From Flavobacterium sp. CF136 (GTDB taxonomy: Bacteria > Bacteroidota > Bacteroidia > Flavobacteriales > Flavobacteriaceae), in the NCBI RefSeq assembly GCF_000282055.1, contig NZ_AKJZ01000014.1, forward strand, positions 1 through 64,000: DNA of 64,000 nt, given 5' to 3'. Positions 17,076 to 27,129 of this stretch are shown here, in pieces. Numbering within the stretch: the stretch's first letter is position 1; every line of letters begins with the position of its first letter. Made by a program: the position numbers and the translations under genes. Below the pieces are notes generated by a model. That model was not told the DNA's origin. It was given only the letters and a program-made list of their open reading frames with translations, and did not search any database.

Positions 17076-18209
17076 ATGTCAACAATAAAAATACAACTCA
17101 ATACCATTGAAGAAGCTATAGAAGATATTCGTCAGGGTAAAATAATCATTGTAGTCGATGATGAAGATCGTGAAAATGAGGGAGATTTTTTGGCTGCAGC
17201 CGAAAAAACAACACCGGAAATGATTAATTTCATGGCTACTCACGGTCGCGGATTAATTTGCACGCCTCTTACTGAAAGCCGCTGCAAAGAACTTGATTTG
17301 CGCGCAATGGTTACCAATAATACCGATCATATGGAAACTGCCTTTACAGTTTCTGTTGATTTAAAAGGAAATGGGGTTACCACAGGAATTTCTGCCGCTG
17401 ACAGGGCAAAAACAGTCTTATCTTTAGTAGATTCAAATACCAAACCACACGAATTAGCCCGCCCCGGACACATTTTTCCATTGGTAGCCAAACAAGGAGG
17501 TGTTTTAAGAAGAACCGGACACACAGAAGCCGCTATAGATTTTGCAAGATTGGCAGGTTTTAAATCTGCCGGGGTTATTTGTGAAATCTTAAATGAAGAC
17601 GGAACAATGGCACGTTTGCCCCAATTAGCAGAAGTGGCTAAAAAATTCAATTTAAAATTAGTTTCAATTGAAGATTTAGTTGCCTACAGAATGCAGCATG
17701 ACAGTCTTATAGTTAAAAAAGAAGATTTCGACATAGAAACCCGTTTTGGAACTTTCAGACTAAGAGCTTACGAACAAACAACCAACAAACAAATACATAT
17801 TGCGTTAACCAAAGGAACATGGAATTTAGGAGAGCCAATATTAACGCGTATTCATTCTTCTCAGGTTAATAATGATTTACTGGGTACCTTAACCAATAAT
17901 GCTGACCAGCAATTAGACGATATGTTTAAGATCATCAATGAAGATGGAAAAGGTGCTGTTATATTTATTAATCAGGATATGCAGGCTGTAAACTTGTTAA
18001 ACCGTATCTCTGAACTAAAAGCATTACAATCACAGGGTACCATGAAAGCTCCAAAAGTGGTTATTGATACTAAAGATTACGGAATTGGGGCTCAAATTTT
18101 ACATGATATTGACATTTCGAAAATTAGATTGGTTTCGAATACACAACAAACAAAACGTGTTGGAATGATAGGCTACGGATTAGAGATTACCGAATATGTA
18201 AACTATTAA
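17076..18209 (+). CDS. ribB: DHBP synthase with degenerate GTP cyclohydrolase II domain
   Basis: A 377-aa RibBA-shaped protein. The RibB half (1-205) is intact: [13 protein letters not shown] at 26-38 binds metal and substrate, and [12 protein letters not shown] and [11 protein letters not shown] complete the site for making dihydroxybutanone phosphate from ribulose 5-phosphate. The C-terminal half (about 215-377) aligns with GTP cyclohydrolase II but lacks all three zinc cysteines: the segment [20 protein letters not shown] (258-277) has Gln263, Asn274 and Ala276 where RibA has Cys. So this half is probably inactive as a cyclohydrolase, like the RibBX proteins described in Proteobacteria. 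A separate RibA would be needed elsewhere. Confidence 0.9.
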   Translation: MSTIKIQLNTIEEAIEDIRQGKIIIVVDDEDRENEGDFLAAAEKTTPEMINFMATHGRGLICTPLTESRCKELDLRAMVTNNTDHMETAFTVSVDLKGNGVTTGISAADRAKTVLSLVDSNTKPHELARPGHIFPLVAKQGGVLRRTGHTEAAIDFARLAGFKSAGVICEILNEDGTMARLPQLAEVAKKFNLKLVSIEDLVAYRMQHDSLIVKKEDFDIETRFGTFRLRAYEQTTNKQIHIALTKGTWNLGEPILTRIHSSQVNNDLLGTLTNNADQQLDDMFKIINEDGKGAVIFINQDMQAVNLLNRISELKALQSQGTMKAPKVVIDTKDYGIGAQILHDIDISKIRLVSNTQQTKRVGMIGYGLEITEYVNY

Positions 18210-18210
18210 T

Positions 18211-18600
18211 ATGGGAACTTTAGAAGAAAGAATCATAAAATCTGAGACACATATTTTTAAAGCTGTTTTTCCGAGTACTACCAATCACTATGACACTTTA
18301 TTTGGTGGAACTGCACTTCATCTCATGGACGAAGTTGCTTTTATTTGCGCTACGAGATTTAGCCGAAAAAAAGTTGTAACAATATCGACAGGTCAAATTG
18401 ATTTTAAAAAAGCAATTCCGGCCGGAACTTTAATCGAATTAGTGGCAAAAGTGGTCAATGTGGGAAGGACAAGTTGTAAAATTCACGTTGATATTTTCAT
18501 GGAACAAATGTATTCAGAACAGCGTGAAACTGTGGTTTCAGGAACTTTTTCTTTTGTTGCAGTTGATGAAAACAAAAAACCAACGCCAATTTTGGATTAA
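18211..18600 (+). CDS. Acyl-CoA thioesterase (hotdog fold, YciA-like)
   Basis: A 129-aa cytosolic hotdog-fold hydrolase. The signature NHYDTLFGGTALHLMDEVAFICATRF (split here; residues about 24-49) carries the catalytic Asp of the YciA/BACH group, and the central strand GQIDFKKAIPAGTLIELVAKV completes the fold. Its start is 1 bp after the ribB stop. The acyl substrate cannot be read from sequence. Confidence 0.9.
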   Translation: MGTLEERIIKSETHIFKAVFPSTTNHYDTLFGGTALHLMDEVAFICATRFSRKKVVTISTGQIDFKKAIPAGTLIELVAKVVNVGRTSCKIHVDIFMEQMYSEQRETVVSGTFSFVAVDENKKPTPILD

Positions 18601-18719
18601 TTGTTTTATTTAACGTAAAATATCGTTTTAATAAATACTGATTATGAAGCACTTGAAAATTTCTTTAAAATAATCATCAAAAAAGGGCAAAAAAAGTTTT
18701 TATAATCGAAAAAGCGTAC

Positions 18720-18727
18720 TATATTTG
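18720..18727 (+). promoter_or_regulatory. -7 box of tRNA-Ser promoter
   Basis: TATATTTG matches the TAnnTTTG consensus, 32 bp upstream of the tRNA. No convincing TTG is found at -33. Confidence 0.5.
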
Positions 18728-18759
18728 CACTCGCAATCAGTAAATGATAGCAACATACT

Positions 18760-18844
18760 GGAGAAATGGCAGAGCGGTCGAATGCGGCAGTCTTGAAAAC
18801 TGTTGACTGTAACAGGTCCGGGGGTTCGAATCCCTCTTTCTCCG
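18760..18844 (+). tRNA. tRNA-Ser (anticodon TGA)
   Basis: A class II tRNA of 85 nt. Acceptor arms are GGAGAAA (18760-18766) and TTTCTCC (18837-18843), discriminator G. The anticodon loop CTTGAAA carries TGA, there is a long variable arm after the anticodon stem, and the T-loop is GGTTCGAAT. CCA is not encoded. Followed by a terminator at 18912. Confidence 0.96.
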
Positions 18845-18911
18845 CGAAGGCCCGAAAACAAAGGAAAAATAAGATTTTCAAAGTTTTCAAAAAAGCCTAA
18901 AAAAAGCGGTA

Positions 18912-18946
18912 AACCCTGCAAATCCAACGATTTGCAGGGTTTTTTC
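18912..18946 (+). terminator. Rho-independent terminator after tRNA-Ser
   Basis: A 12-bp perfect stem AACCCTGCAAAT / ATTTGCAGGGTT with a 6-nt loop, followed by T-rich sequence. Confidence 0.85.
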
Positions 18947-19254
18947 TTTTATACCACTTTTCAATATTTATAAAATCAATCAAAATCTTTGTGGCAGAAT
19001 CGTGGCACATCGGTATTGGAGTAGATACCTTTTTTACCACAAAAAACTAAGGCTGTTTTAAAGATAGTCACCAAAACTAATTTTGTGGCAGAATCATGGC
19101 ACAAAATACTTTACACATCCAAATACCTAGCGAAATAAGGCTCTGCGAGGATTAGGCTCGAAACTTTATATACGCTGTTTATTTTATTTATTTTTTATCA
19201 ATAGGTTCGAGTCTCTTTCCTGCTCAAAAAAATGAGTAATGGGCAGCTTTTTTA
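18947..19254. other. Gene-free tRNA-flanking scar with repeats
   Basis: No gene is seen. Two direct copies of TGTGGCAGAATCNTGGCAC lie at 18989-19007 and 19082-19100. At 19203-19225 there is GGTTCGAGTCTCTTTCCTGC, resembling the T-loop and 3' acceptor half of a tRNA, without a matching 5' half. Such a tRNA-like 3' fragment near an intact tRNA gene could be an old integration (att) scar, but no integrase is present in the window. Confidence 0.35.
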
Positions 19255-22122
19255 TTATATACTCATCAAATAACTAACCAGGTTTTCTTTTGTATCCAGA
19301 CCCATTTTTTTTCTTAAACGATGTCGGGAAACTTCAACTCCTCGACTTGAAACATTCATAATTTCTGCAATTTCTTTTGTTGACATATTCATTAATAAAT
19401 ATGTCGACAAATCTAATTCTCGAGGAGAAATTGTTGGGTGTTTTTCTTTTAATCTTTTTAAAAAATCATAATGAACATTTTTGATGTGTTTTTCTAAATC
19501 TTTCCAGCTTGTGTCTGTATTTACCTCTTTTTCAATGCTTCTGTTTAATTTGGTAAATTGGGATTTAGTGGTTTCATCAAATGATTCTGTATTAATGTCT
19601 TTTAGTTTATGGATGATTCCGTTTAGAATTTTGTTTTTATTTACTACCTGCAAAGAATTATTGACTAGCTCCTTGTCTTTTGCTAGAATCTTGGTTTTAA
19701 GCTTGTCCTTTTTTAGTTTTTCATTTTCCTTTTCCAGTTCATATTGTTCTTGTCTGATTTTTGATTCCTTTTCCAGATAAAGTCTTCTTTGCTCAATGGT
19801 TTCATAATATTTATTTTTTCGTATTTTCATTTTTATCCTGTTCCGGATAAAAAATATGGATGTAATAGCAAGTAAAATATAAACTAAGTATGCTAAAAAA
19901 TGTCTATACCATGGTGGAGAAACCGTAAATACAATAAATGTTTCTTCTGATTGAATTCCATAGCTATTTCTCACTTTTAATTTCATTTTATAATTACCTT
20001 CTCTCAAGTAGGTATATTCTTTAAATGAAATTGTTGACCAATTACTCCATTTTTCATCAAAACCTTCCAATTGATATGAAAATTCAAGATTCTCAAGATT
20101 TTCATAAGTAGGGGATGAAAAGGTGAATTTTACATGATTTGCAGAATACGGAATTAAATATTTTTCAGACACTTTTTTCTCGTTTCCAAAGATTAGTGTA
20201 TCTCTGGGTGAGGAAAAACTTCGAATAAAAACGTTGGGTTTACTGACTGTTTTGCTTAATAGTTGGGAATCGTAATGTGCTAATCCGTCTATAAGTCCTA
20301 TAAATATGTTTTTTGGATTAATGGTATTTACAGAAAGACGATCCGTGATTAAATTACCCGTCAAACTTGAAAATGGGGCGACAATATTTGTATAACTACC
20401 ATTGCTATTTTTCATTAATTCGCCTAATGATTCATTGAATACATACCAGAGGTTTCCATTGGTATCTTCAGTTAATGCTTTAATTCTGGGAATGTCTTTA
20501 AAAATCAAACTCATTTTTTTGTCTACATAAAATAAGTCCTGCTCTTTTGAATATCTATAAAAATGATTGTTTGTTTGAAAGTAAATACTGTTGTTTATTT
20601 TTTGGATGCTTCCAAAACCTTTGTCATTAGCCGACAAATTAGGAATGGTTTTTATCAATTTAAATTTTTTTAAATCAGAAGACAGTGCCATTTGATATAA
20701 TAATCCATCATTTTTTAGCCATAAATAGTTATTATCCATTTCGAAAGATAAAGAGGATTTATAAATGCCCCCAATTTGATTTCTGAATTCTAAACCATTA
20801 GCTGTCTTTTCGAATACCGCAAACCCATTTTTATTTGATCCTATAATAAAATTTGGCCGACTGGGGATTATTTGAAATCTAGAATAACCATTTTCATCCA
20901 GTACTTTTATCACTTTCCCTCCTTCAATCACTAAAGCACCATTATTGTGTGCGCATAATAATTGGTTTCCAATTACTTGAATAGCGTCGGCTTGACCAAT
21001 TGTTCCTTCTACTAGGGTAAAACTGCTTTCATTGAAGTTTTTGTTCCAAGGATGGTAAAAAATGCCTTGGTTTGTAGCTACATACAAATTTTCTTTATAT
21101 ACGACCGATGCATAAACGCTACCTAGATTATAACTAAAAGGAAAATAACTAAATGGTGAGTTTTCATTAATAAATGCGATTCCGCTATCTAAACCAAGCC
21201 AAAGATTATTCTTGTTGTCAATAAAAGAGGTTAGCACAGTATTATTCTGGAGTCCTTTGTCGCGATCAATATGTTGAATGATTTTTCCATTTAAATCACA
21301 TATAATAATCCCGTTTAAAACTGAATTGAGGACAATGAAGTTGTCTTTTATAGTAACGCCTCCAAGTGAACCATTCTTTTTGATGAATACATTCGCTTCG
21401 GTATCCCAAGGAATCATTTTTTCATTGTCATATTTAAAAAGACCCTTGTTTAAAGTAGCAACGAGCAACTTGTTATCAGGCATAGGAAAGATACCCCAGA
21501 TTTCTGTATTATTTAAAATGGTAGTGTTTTTTAGCTGGAATAATTTTCCGTTTTTGTATTCTATTATCCCTGCTGTAATATCTTGAAAATACAAGTGGTT
21601 ATTTACTTGGAATGAAAATTGGAATTTAGTGGGGGCTTCCAATAATCTAAGTTTATTGTTTTTAAAGATAAAAGCCCTTTCAAAAGATTGAAAAATAACT
21701 TCCCCTTTATGAATATGTATCTTCCAAATGTAACCAGTTAATTTGACTGTATTTATATTTACCATTTTAGATAAAGAAAAATATTCCAGTTTTCCTTTAG
21801 AATTAGGTTTGAAATAGCCAAATTCATTATTACCTCCGACAAATATTTTGCCCGAATCATCAATTTTTACGGATCTAATAAGGGGAGAATTTGGTAAGCT
21901 ATACTTTCGCCATGATGCACCGTCAAATTGAAATAGACCGTTATTGTTGGCAAAGTAAATATTTCCGTTTTTATCCTGGTCAATATTCCAGTTTTGAGTA
22001 CCTCCTTTATAATCGGTTCTTTTATAATTTCGGATGTCAGGGATTCCAATGTTTTTGATTTGACCAAAAAAGGGTATTACAAATAATAGAAAAAAAAGGG
22101 TATTTAATTTTATTTGATTCAT
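19255..22122 (-). CDS. One-protein sensor-regulator: propeller, Y_Y_Y, membrane helix, LuxR HTH
   Basis: A 955-aa hybrid regulator. After a signal peptide (MNQIKLNTLFFLLFVIPFFGQ) come about 700 residues of two-component-regulator propeller repeats (for example IDQDKNGNIYFANNNGLFQFDGASWRK split over blades) and a Y_Y_Y domain (about 690-750, LREGNYKMKLKVRNSYG). One membrane helix lies near 765-785, then a coiled coil (about 790-860) and a C-terminal LuxR/GerE HTH (SPRELDLSTYLLMNMSTKEI, then SRGVEVSRHRLRKKMG). There is no kinase or receiver domain. I took the ATG at 22122; an upstream in-frame start would add 10 residues before the signal peptide. It is divergent from the SusC gene and likely regulates that locus upon binding a glycan in the periplasm. 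Confidence 0.88.
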   Translation of the reverse strand: MNQIKLNTLFFLLFVIPFFGQIKNIGIPDIRNYKRTDYKGGTQNWNIDQDKNGNIYFANNNGLFQFDGASWRKYSLPNSPLIRSVKIDDSGKIFVGGNNEFGYFKPNSKGKLEYFSLSKMVNINTVKLTGYIWKIHIHKGEVIFQSFERAFIFKNNKLRLLEAPTKFQFSFQVNNHLYFQDITAGIIEYKNGKLFQLKNTTILNNTEIWGIFPMPDNKLLVATLNKGLFKYDNEKMIPWDTEANVFIKKNGSLGGVTIKDNFIVLNSVLNGIIICDLNGKIIQHIDRDKGLQNNTVLTSFIDNKNNLWLGLDSGIAFINENSPFSYFPFSYNLGSVYASVVYKENLYVATNQGIFYHPWNKNFNESSFTLVEGTIGQADAIQVIGNQLLCAHNNGALVIEGGKVIKVLDENGYSRFQIIPSRPNFIIGSNKNGFAVFEKTANGLEFRNQIGGIYKSSLSFEMDNNYLWLKNDGLLYQMALSSDLKKFKLIKTIPNLSANDKGFGSIQKINNSIYFQTNNHFYRYSKEQDLFYVDKKMSLIFKDIPRIKALTEDTNGNLWYVFNESLGELMKNSNGSYTNIVAPFSSLTGNLITDRLSVNTINPKNIFIGLIDGLAHYDSQLLSKTVSKPNVFIRSFSSPRDTLIFGNEKKVSEKYLIPYSANHVKFTFSSPTYENLENLEFSYQLEGFDEKWSNWSTISFKEYTYLREGNYKMKLKVRNSYGIQSEETFIVFTVSPPWYRHFLAYLVYILLAITSIFFIRNRIKMKIRKNKYYETIEQRRLYLEKESKIRQEQYELEKENEKLKKDKLKTKILAKDKELVNNSLQVVNKNKILNGIIHKLKDINTESFDETTKSQFTKLNRSIEKEVNTDTSWKDLEKHIKNVHYDFLKRLKEKHPTISPRELDLSTYLLMNMSTKEIAEIMNVSSRGVEVSRHRLRKKMGLDTKENLVSYLMSI

Positions 22123-22476
22123 GATTATCTCTTTTAAGTTGTAGTCAGTCAATTTTTCTCTTTAAAAAAATGATTGTCATTTTAGCCATAATCTGTAATA
22201 CTTACTGATTACCAGCCTATCAAAAAGGCTAAATTATCTTTTTTTTAGCAATGCAAGTTTTTTTTGTTTTAAAATACTTTGATGCGCAATACATTAAAAT
22301 TATAACTATCTTATAATGAATATATTAAAAATAAACATGCTGAGGTTTTGTTTGGTTTTTTTTCGGTGTAAAGTTAGATTTGCTGAGGTTTTGTTTGGGA
22401 GTATAATTCCGAATAGTAAAAAAACATGTTTAATATTACTCCGAATTACTAATTAATTAACCAAAATTTTAGAAAA
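22123..22476. promoter_or_regulatory. Divergent control region of the glycan utilization locus
   Basis: This region separates the regulator from susC. It carries a perfect 18-nt direct repeat TGCTGAGGTTTTGTTTGG at 22338-22355 and 22381-22398, with starts 43 bp apart (about four helical turns), in otherwise AT-rich DNA. The repeat is a candidate operator for the LuxR-type domain of the divergent regulator. Two related units (TTCCGAATAGTAA and CTCCGAATTACTAA) lie just downstream at about 22407 and 22438. Confidence 0.5.
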
Positions 22477-25400
22477 ATGAAATTATTAAAAACATTTATT
22501 TTTTGTATTTCGTCACTATTATTCTCAGTTTATGGTCATGCACAGGATGCTACCATAAATGGAAAAGTACTTGACGATAAGGGGATGTCAATACCAGGGG
22601 CAACCATAGTACTAAAGGGGACTACATCATCAGTTTTGACAGACTTTGATGGGAAATTCCAAATAAAGGCTCCAAAAGATGGAACTTTGACAATCAGCTT
22701 TATTGGATACAAAACCGTACAAGAAGCAATTAACGGGAGAAATGAAATTCAAGTTAAACTGAACTCTGACACACAATCCTTAAATGAAGTTGTAGTTGTT
22801 GGTTATGGTTCTCAAAAGAAGAGTGTTGTTACGGGTGCAATATCTTCAATAAAGGCTAGTCAGATAGGAAATTTATCTGTTGCAACGACTTCCCAAGCAT
22901 TGCAAGGACAAACCGCTGGGGTTACTGTTTTGCCACAATCGGGAGCTCCTGGGGCAGGAGCCAAGATTCGTATCCGTGGGGCAGGATCAAATGGTAATTC
23001 TGACCCTATTTATGTTATAGATGGAATGCGTACAAGCAACATTGATTTCTTAGACCCAAACGATATCGAAAAGATGGAGATTTTAAAAGATGCCGCTTCC
23101 GCAGCTATTTATGGTGCTGATGGTGGTAATGGTGTTGTAATGATTACAACTAAAAAAGGGAAATCAGGCACTATGAATGTGTCATATAGTACGCAATACG
23201 GCTTTCAATCATTAAGAAGCAATTTAAAGATGATGAATGCTGACCAGTATGTACAATGGATTGATGAAACTAAACCTCCTGGAAACAAGCCAAATGTAGC
23301 GGAATGGAAAGGCAAAGAAGGCACAAACTGGATTGATGAAACTGCTGAAAATGCTGCGCCTATACAACATCATACTCTTCAGGTTTCTGGAGGAAATGAA
23401 ATATCAACATTTTTACTTTCAGGTAACTTTTTTACTCAAGACGGACTTTTTGGGGGAGATAAGACCAATTTTAATCGTACAACAATGAGGTTTAACTCAA
23501 ATCACAAAGTAAGTAAGTATTTAGAAGTGGGTGAAAACTTTTCTTATTCCATAAATAAACGTAAAGCTTTCACTGAAGATGATAGTTTTAATGGTATTAT
23601 GAATCATGTTTTGTTGATGGATCCATTAACTCCAGTTTATTATCCAAGTGGAACTGCATTACCGCAACATGTACAGGCTGCATTAGCGGCGGGGTATCCA
23701 ATACTTACCAATGAAAAGGGAGAATATTATGGTTTATCAAACTATATTATTGGAGAAATGGCCAACCCTATTGGGCAAATCGCACTTGATAATGGTCTCT
23801 CACAAGAAACTAAAATTATTGGTAATGTGTTTGCTAATATCAAGCCTTTTGAAGGATTTGTTTTTACAACACGTTTTGGGATTGAACAAGCATTTAATAA
23901 CTATGATGATTGGACTCCAAAATATTGGTGGAATCAAAACAAACAAAACACTACAAATACTAAAATATACAATCAAGGGATATTTAAAACATGGCTTTGG
24001 GAAAACTTTGCTACCTACAGCAAAAAAATTGACAAGCATGAATTCTCTGCTATGCTGGGAATGTCAGCCCAAGATTCAGAAAATCGTTACTTGAATACAC
24101 GTACATCCGGTATGATTAAAGAAGGAGATCAATGGGCGCCTGTTGGTGAAACTCCTGTAGCAGGAACTATTTCGGGTAATAAATATCCAACATCGATGGA
24201 TTCTTATTTTGGGCGTATTACTTATTCATATAACGATAAATATTTGTTTCAGGCTTCTTTGAGAAATGACAATTCTTCGCTTTTTGCACCAAATAAACGA
24301 GCGGGTTATTTCCCCGCTGTATCAGGAGGTTGGGTGTTATCAAATGAATCATTTTGGAAAATGGAATCTATAAACTACCTTAAGTTAAGAGGTTCTTGGG
24401 GTCAAAACGGTTCAACTTCTAATATTGGAGCAGGCCAATGGAAAGCCCTTATTACTAAAGATGGTTTAAAATACCCAGATGCACTTGGTAATTATCATAC
24501 GGTTGGAGAACTTAAAGCCTTGGCAAATGAAGATATAACATGGGAAACAACAGAGCAAACCGATTTTGGATTTGATTTAAGAGCTTTTACCAACAGATTG
24601 ACACTAGGTTTTGATTATTACAACAAAGTAACCAAAGATCTATTAACGCCTTCCTCTCCTCCATTATCTACAGGTTACCCAGCTCCTTACGCTAATGCAG
24701 GAGATGTAACGAACAAGGGTATTGAAATAGAATTAGGATGGAGAGAAAAAAGAGGTGATTTCAATTATGGCATCAACTTTAACCTAACTACTATCAAAAA
24801 TGAAGTAACGTATTTGAACCCATTACTTGACAGAGTTGATGGAGCAAGCCTTCCTGTACTAGGAACTATCACCTCTTTTGAGTTAGGTAAACCAGTTTGG
24901 TTCTATAGAGGATATAAAACAAATGGTATATTCCAAAATCAATCAGAGGTTAACGCTTATAAAACATCTTTGGGCGGTGTTACAACGTGGTCTCCAGCAC
25001 CTGGTGATCCAATTGTAGTAGATGCCAATGGTGATGGCGATATCAACGACCAAGATAAAACATACATTGGGGATCCACATCCAGATTTATTGATCGCAAC
25101 AACTATTGATCTTGAGTATAAAGGATTTGATCTCAAAGTATTTTTGCAAGGCGCTTTTGGAGGAGAAAACTTCATGGCACTAGCCAGAGTTGACAACCCA
25201 ACTACTAATCGTCCATCCTACTTTTTTACTGACAGATGGACGGGGGAAGGAAGCACCAATAGCTTCCCAAAAGCTTCGTACAGTGACCCAATCATTTATT
25301 CAAGTGATTTAATGGTTCAGGATGCATCTTATGTGAAAATAAAACAAATTCAATTAGGCTATAATTTAAACCGGGAATTAATCAAAAAAACGGGAATGAC

Positions 25401-25563
25401 TAGTCTGAGACTATATATATCGTTAGATGATTACTTTACATTCACAAAATACAAAGGGATCGACCCGGAAGTAGGAAGTTTCTCAAACAACTCTCAAGGT
25501 ATTGATAGAGGTTTGTATCCTAACGCAAGCCGTTTAATGACAGGCTTATCAGTAACATTTTAA
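22477..25563 (+). CDS. SusC/RagA-family TonB-dependent glycan transporter
   Basis: A 1028-aa outer-membrane importer. Signal peptide (1-23, ...YGHAQD), a carboxypeptidase-regulatory-like domain (about 25-100, INGKVLDDKGMSIPGATIVL), the SusC-type linker NEVVVVGYGSQKKSVVTGAI, a plug domain (about 115-230, with IRIRGAGSNGNSDPIYVIDG and LKDAASAAIYGADGGNGVV), and the barrel to the C-terminal GLSVTF. It has no N-terminal STN domain, so control is expected through the neighbouring hybrid regulator rather than a FecR/sigma pair. It is followed 30 bp later by susD. Confidence 0.95.
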   Translation: MKLLKTFIFCISSLLFSVYGHAQDATINGKVLDDKGMSIPGATIVLKGTTSSVLTDFDGKFQIKAPKDGTLTISFIGYKTVQEAINGRNEIQVKLNSDTQSLNEVVVVGYGSQKKSVVTGAISSIKASQIGNLSVATTSQALQGQTAGVTVLPQSGAPGAGAKIRIRGAGSNGNSDPIYVIDGMRTSNIDFLDPNDIEKMEILKDAASAAIYGADGGNGVVMITTKKGKSGTMNVSYSTQYGFQSLRSNLKMMNADQYVQWIDETKPPGNKPNVAEWKGKEGTNWIDETAENAAPIQHHTLQVSGGNEISTFLLSGNFFTQDGLFGGDKTNFNRTTMRFNSNHKVSKYLEVGENFSYSINKRKAFTEDDSFNGIMNHVLLMDPLTPVYYPSGTALPQHVQAALAAGYPILTNEKGEYYGLSNYIIGEMANPIGQIALDNGLSQETKIIGNVFANIKPFEGFVFTTRFGIEQAFNNYDDWTPKYWWNQNKQNTTNTKIYNQGIFKTWLWENFATYSKKIDKHEFSAMLGMSAQDSENRYLNTRTSGMIKEGDQWAPVGETPVAGTISGNKYPTSMDSYFGRITYSYNDKYLFQASLRNDNSSLFAPNKRAGYFPAVSGGWVLSNESFWKMESINYLKLRGSWGQNGSTSNIGAGQWKALITKDGLKYPDALGNYHTVGELKALANEDITWETTEQTDFGFDLRAFTNRLTLGFDYYNKVTKDLLTPSSPPLSTGYPAPYANAGDVTNKGIEIELGWREKRGDFNYGINFNLTTIKNEVTYLNPLLDRVDGASLPVLGTITSFELGKPVWFYRGYKTNGIFQNQSEVNAYKTSLGGVTTWSPAPGDPIVVDANGDGDINDQDKTYIGDPHPDLLIATTIDLEYKGFDLKVFLQGAFGGENFMALARVDNPTTNRPSYFFTDRWTGEGSTNSFPKASYSDPIIYSSDLMVQDASYVKIKQIQLGYNLNRELIKKTGMTSLRLYISLDDYFTFTKYKGIDPEVGSFSNNSQGIDRGLYPNASRLMTGLSVTF

Positions 25564-25593
25564 TTTAATGACTATTATTATAAATATATAACA

Positions 25594-27129
25594 ATGAAAA
25601 AATTAATTTATAAATTATCGGTTATTGCAGGCCTAGTTTTAATGCTAACATCCTGTGAAAAAGATTTCTTGGATAAACCAATTTATGGTGTTCTGGCGGC
25701 AGAAGATTATTTTAAAACGGAAGAAGAATTACAAGAAGGTGTATTTTCTTGTTATGATGTTTTACAATGGGCTTATAATCAAGACTGGAACTCAATGTAT
25801 GTTGTAAAATCATTTCCTTCTGATGAATCCCACGCTGGGGGGGCGTCAGATGCAGATCAGCCACCATACCAACAACTGGACGACTATTCTTATACCTCAG
25901 AGAATAAGCCAATAGAACATTCATTTCAAGCTATGTATTTTGGTATAATGAGAGCGAATGCAATTATTAATACAGCAGAGGGCGATACACCAGTAAAAAT
26001 CAAAATGATAGCAGAAGCCAAGGCTTTGAGAGCGTATTTCTACTTTGAATTAGTTTCAATGTGGGATGGAGTGCCATTGCGTTTAAAGCTTCCATCACCA
26101 GCTGAATATGTAATTGCAAAATCTACACCTGAGGAGATTTATACGCAAATACATAAAGATTTAGATGAAGCTATTCCAGATCTTCCTAAAAAGAGTGAGT
26201 ATTCCCCTGAAATGCGTTTTAGAATGTCACAAGGTACTGCTTGGGCTTTGAAAGGTAAGGCTTATTTATATCAAAAGAAATATTCAGAATCAGCAACTGC
26301 ATTTGACAAAGTTATTCAATCAAATGAGTACGGTCTTGCTACAGATTACTCAAAGATATTCTTAAAAGAATCCGAATATGGTATAGAATCCTTATTTGAA
26401 ATTGGCTATGTTTCTACTGCAGGCTATGATTGGGGAAATTTCCCATGGGCAAGCCGTGCAATGGAAAGTAATATTAACTGGCAGTTGATGGGGCCAAGAG
26501 GTGATTATTTCAAAAGCGGAACCTCTGGCCTTCAAGGGGGTTGGGGATTTAACTATCCAACAGCTAAAATGGCGCAGGCATTTGATGCAGAAGGTGACAT
26601 GATTAGAAAAAATGCTTCTATATTATCAGTAGCGGATCTTAGATCGAAATATGGCGGAGATTGGACAGAAGACTGGACAAAACCAGACCCGGTTTGGGGA
26701 ATGGAAGGTTACTTTAGACTTAAGTATGGTACATTAGCCGCTGAAACTGATGGACCTATTACTGAATTGAATTATGGAACAAACTTTAGATTAATCAGAT
26801 ATGCTGACGTTTTATTAATGGCTGCTGAGGCGAAATTTTTAGCTGGAAATATTGCAGGAGCTCAAGTGCATTTTAATCAAGTACGAAACAGAGTGGCGCT
26901 GCCGTTTAAAGTAGTTTCGATGGATGCAATTAAGACAGAGAGAAGATTGGAATTGGCATTTGAAGGATTTAGATTTCTTGATTTAATTCGTTGGGGAGAC
27001 GCTTCCACTATATTGAAAAATCAAGGTTTTAATAAAAATGGCAACTTTGCAGAAAAACATAAATTATACCCAATACCTGCTGCAGAGGTTAACAATAATG
27101 ATAAAATCATACAAAATCCAGGTTGGTAA
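25594..27129 (+). CDS. SusD/RagB-family glycan-binding lipoprotein
   Basis: A 511-aa surface lipoprotein that caps the SusC barrel. The lipobox is LMLTSCEKD with Cys at about residue 21. TPR-type helices are seen in IMRANAIINTAEG and AKALRAYFYFELVSMWDGVPL, and the C-terminal SusD block ERRLELAFEGFRFLDLIRWG and LYPIPAAEVNNN is present. Two hairpins follow it, so the SusCD message may end or attenuate before the enzyme genes. Confidence 0.95.
   Translation: MKKLIYKLSVIAGLVLMLTSCEKDFLDKPIYGVLAAEDYFKTEEELQEGVFSCYDVLQWAYNQDWNSMYVVKSFPSDESHAGGASDADQPPYQQLDDYSYTSENKPIEHSFQAMYFGIMRANAIINTAEGDTPVKIKMIAEAKALRAYFYFELVSMWDGVPLRLKLPSPAEYVIAKSTPEEIYTQIHKDLDEAIPDLPKKSEYSPEMRFRMSQGTAWALKGKAYLYQKKYSESATAFDKVIQSNEYGLATDYSKIFLKESEYGIESLFEIGYVSTAGYDWGNFPWASRAMESNINWQLMGPRGDYFKSGTSGLQGGWGFNYPTAKMAQAFDAEGDMIRKNASILSVADLRSKYGGDWTEDWTKPDPVWGMEGYFRLKYGTLAAETDGPITELNYGTNFRLIRYADVLLMAAEAKFLAGNIAGAQVHFNQVRNRVALPFKVVSMDAIKTERRLELAFEGFRFLDLIRWGDASTILKNQGFNKNGNFAEKHKLYPIPAAEVNNNDKIIQNPGW

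Noticed and set aside
18642..18927. Two minus-strand ORFs of 75-82 aa over the tRNA
   Set aside because: They lie across the tRNA-Ser gene and its promoter; antisense of a structural RNA, not coding.
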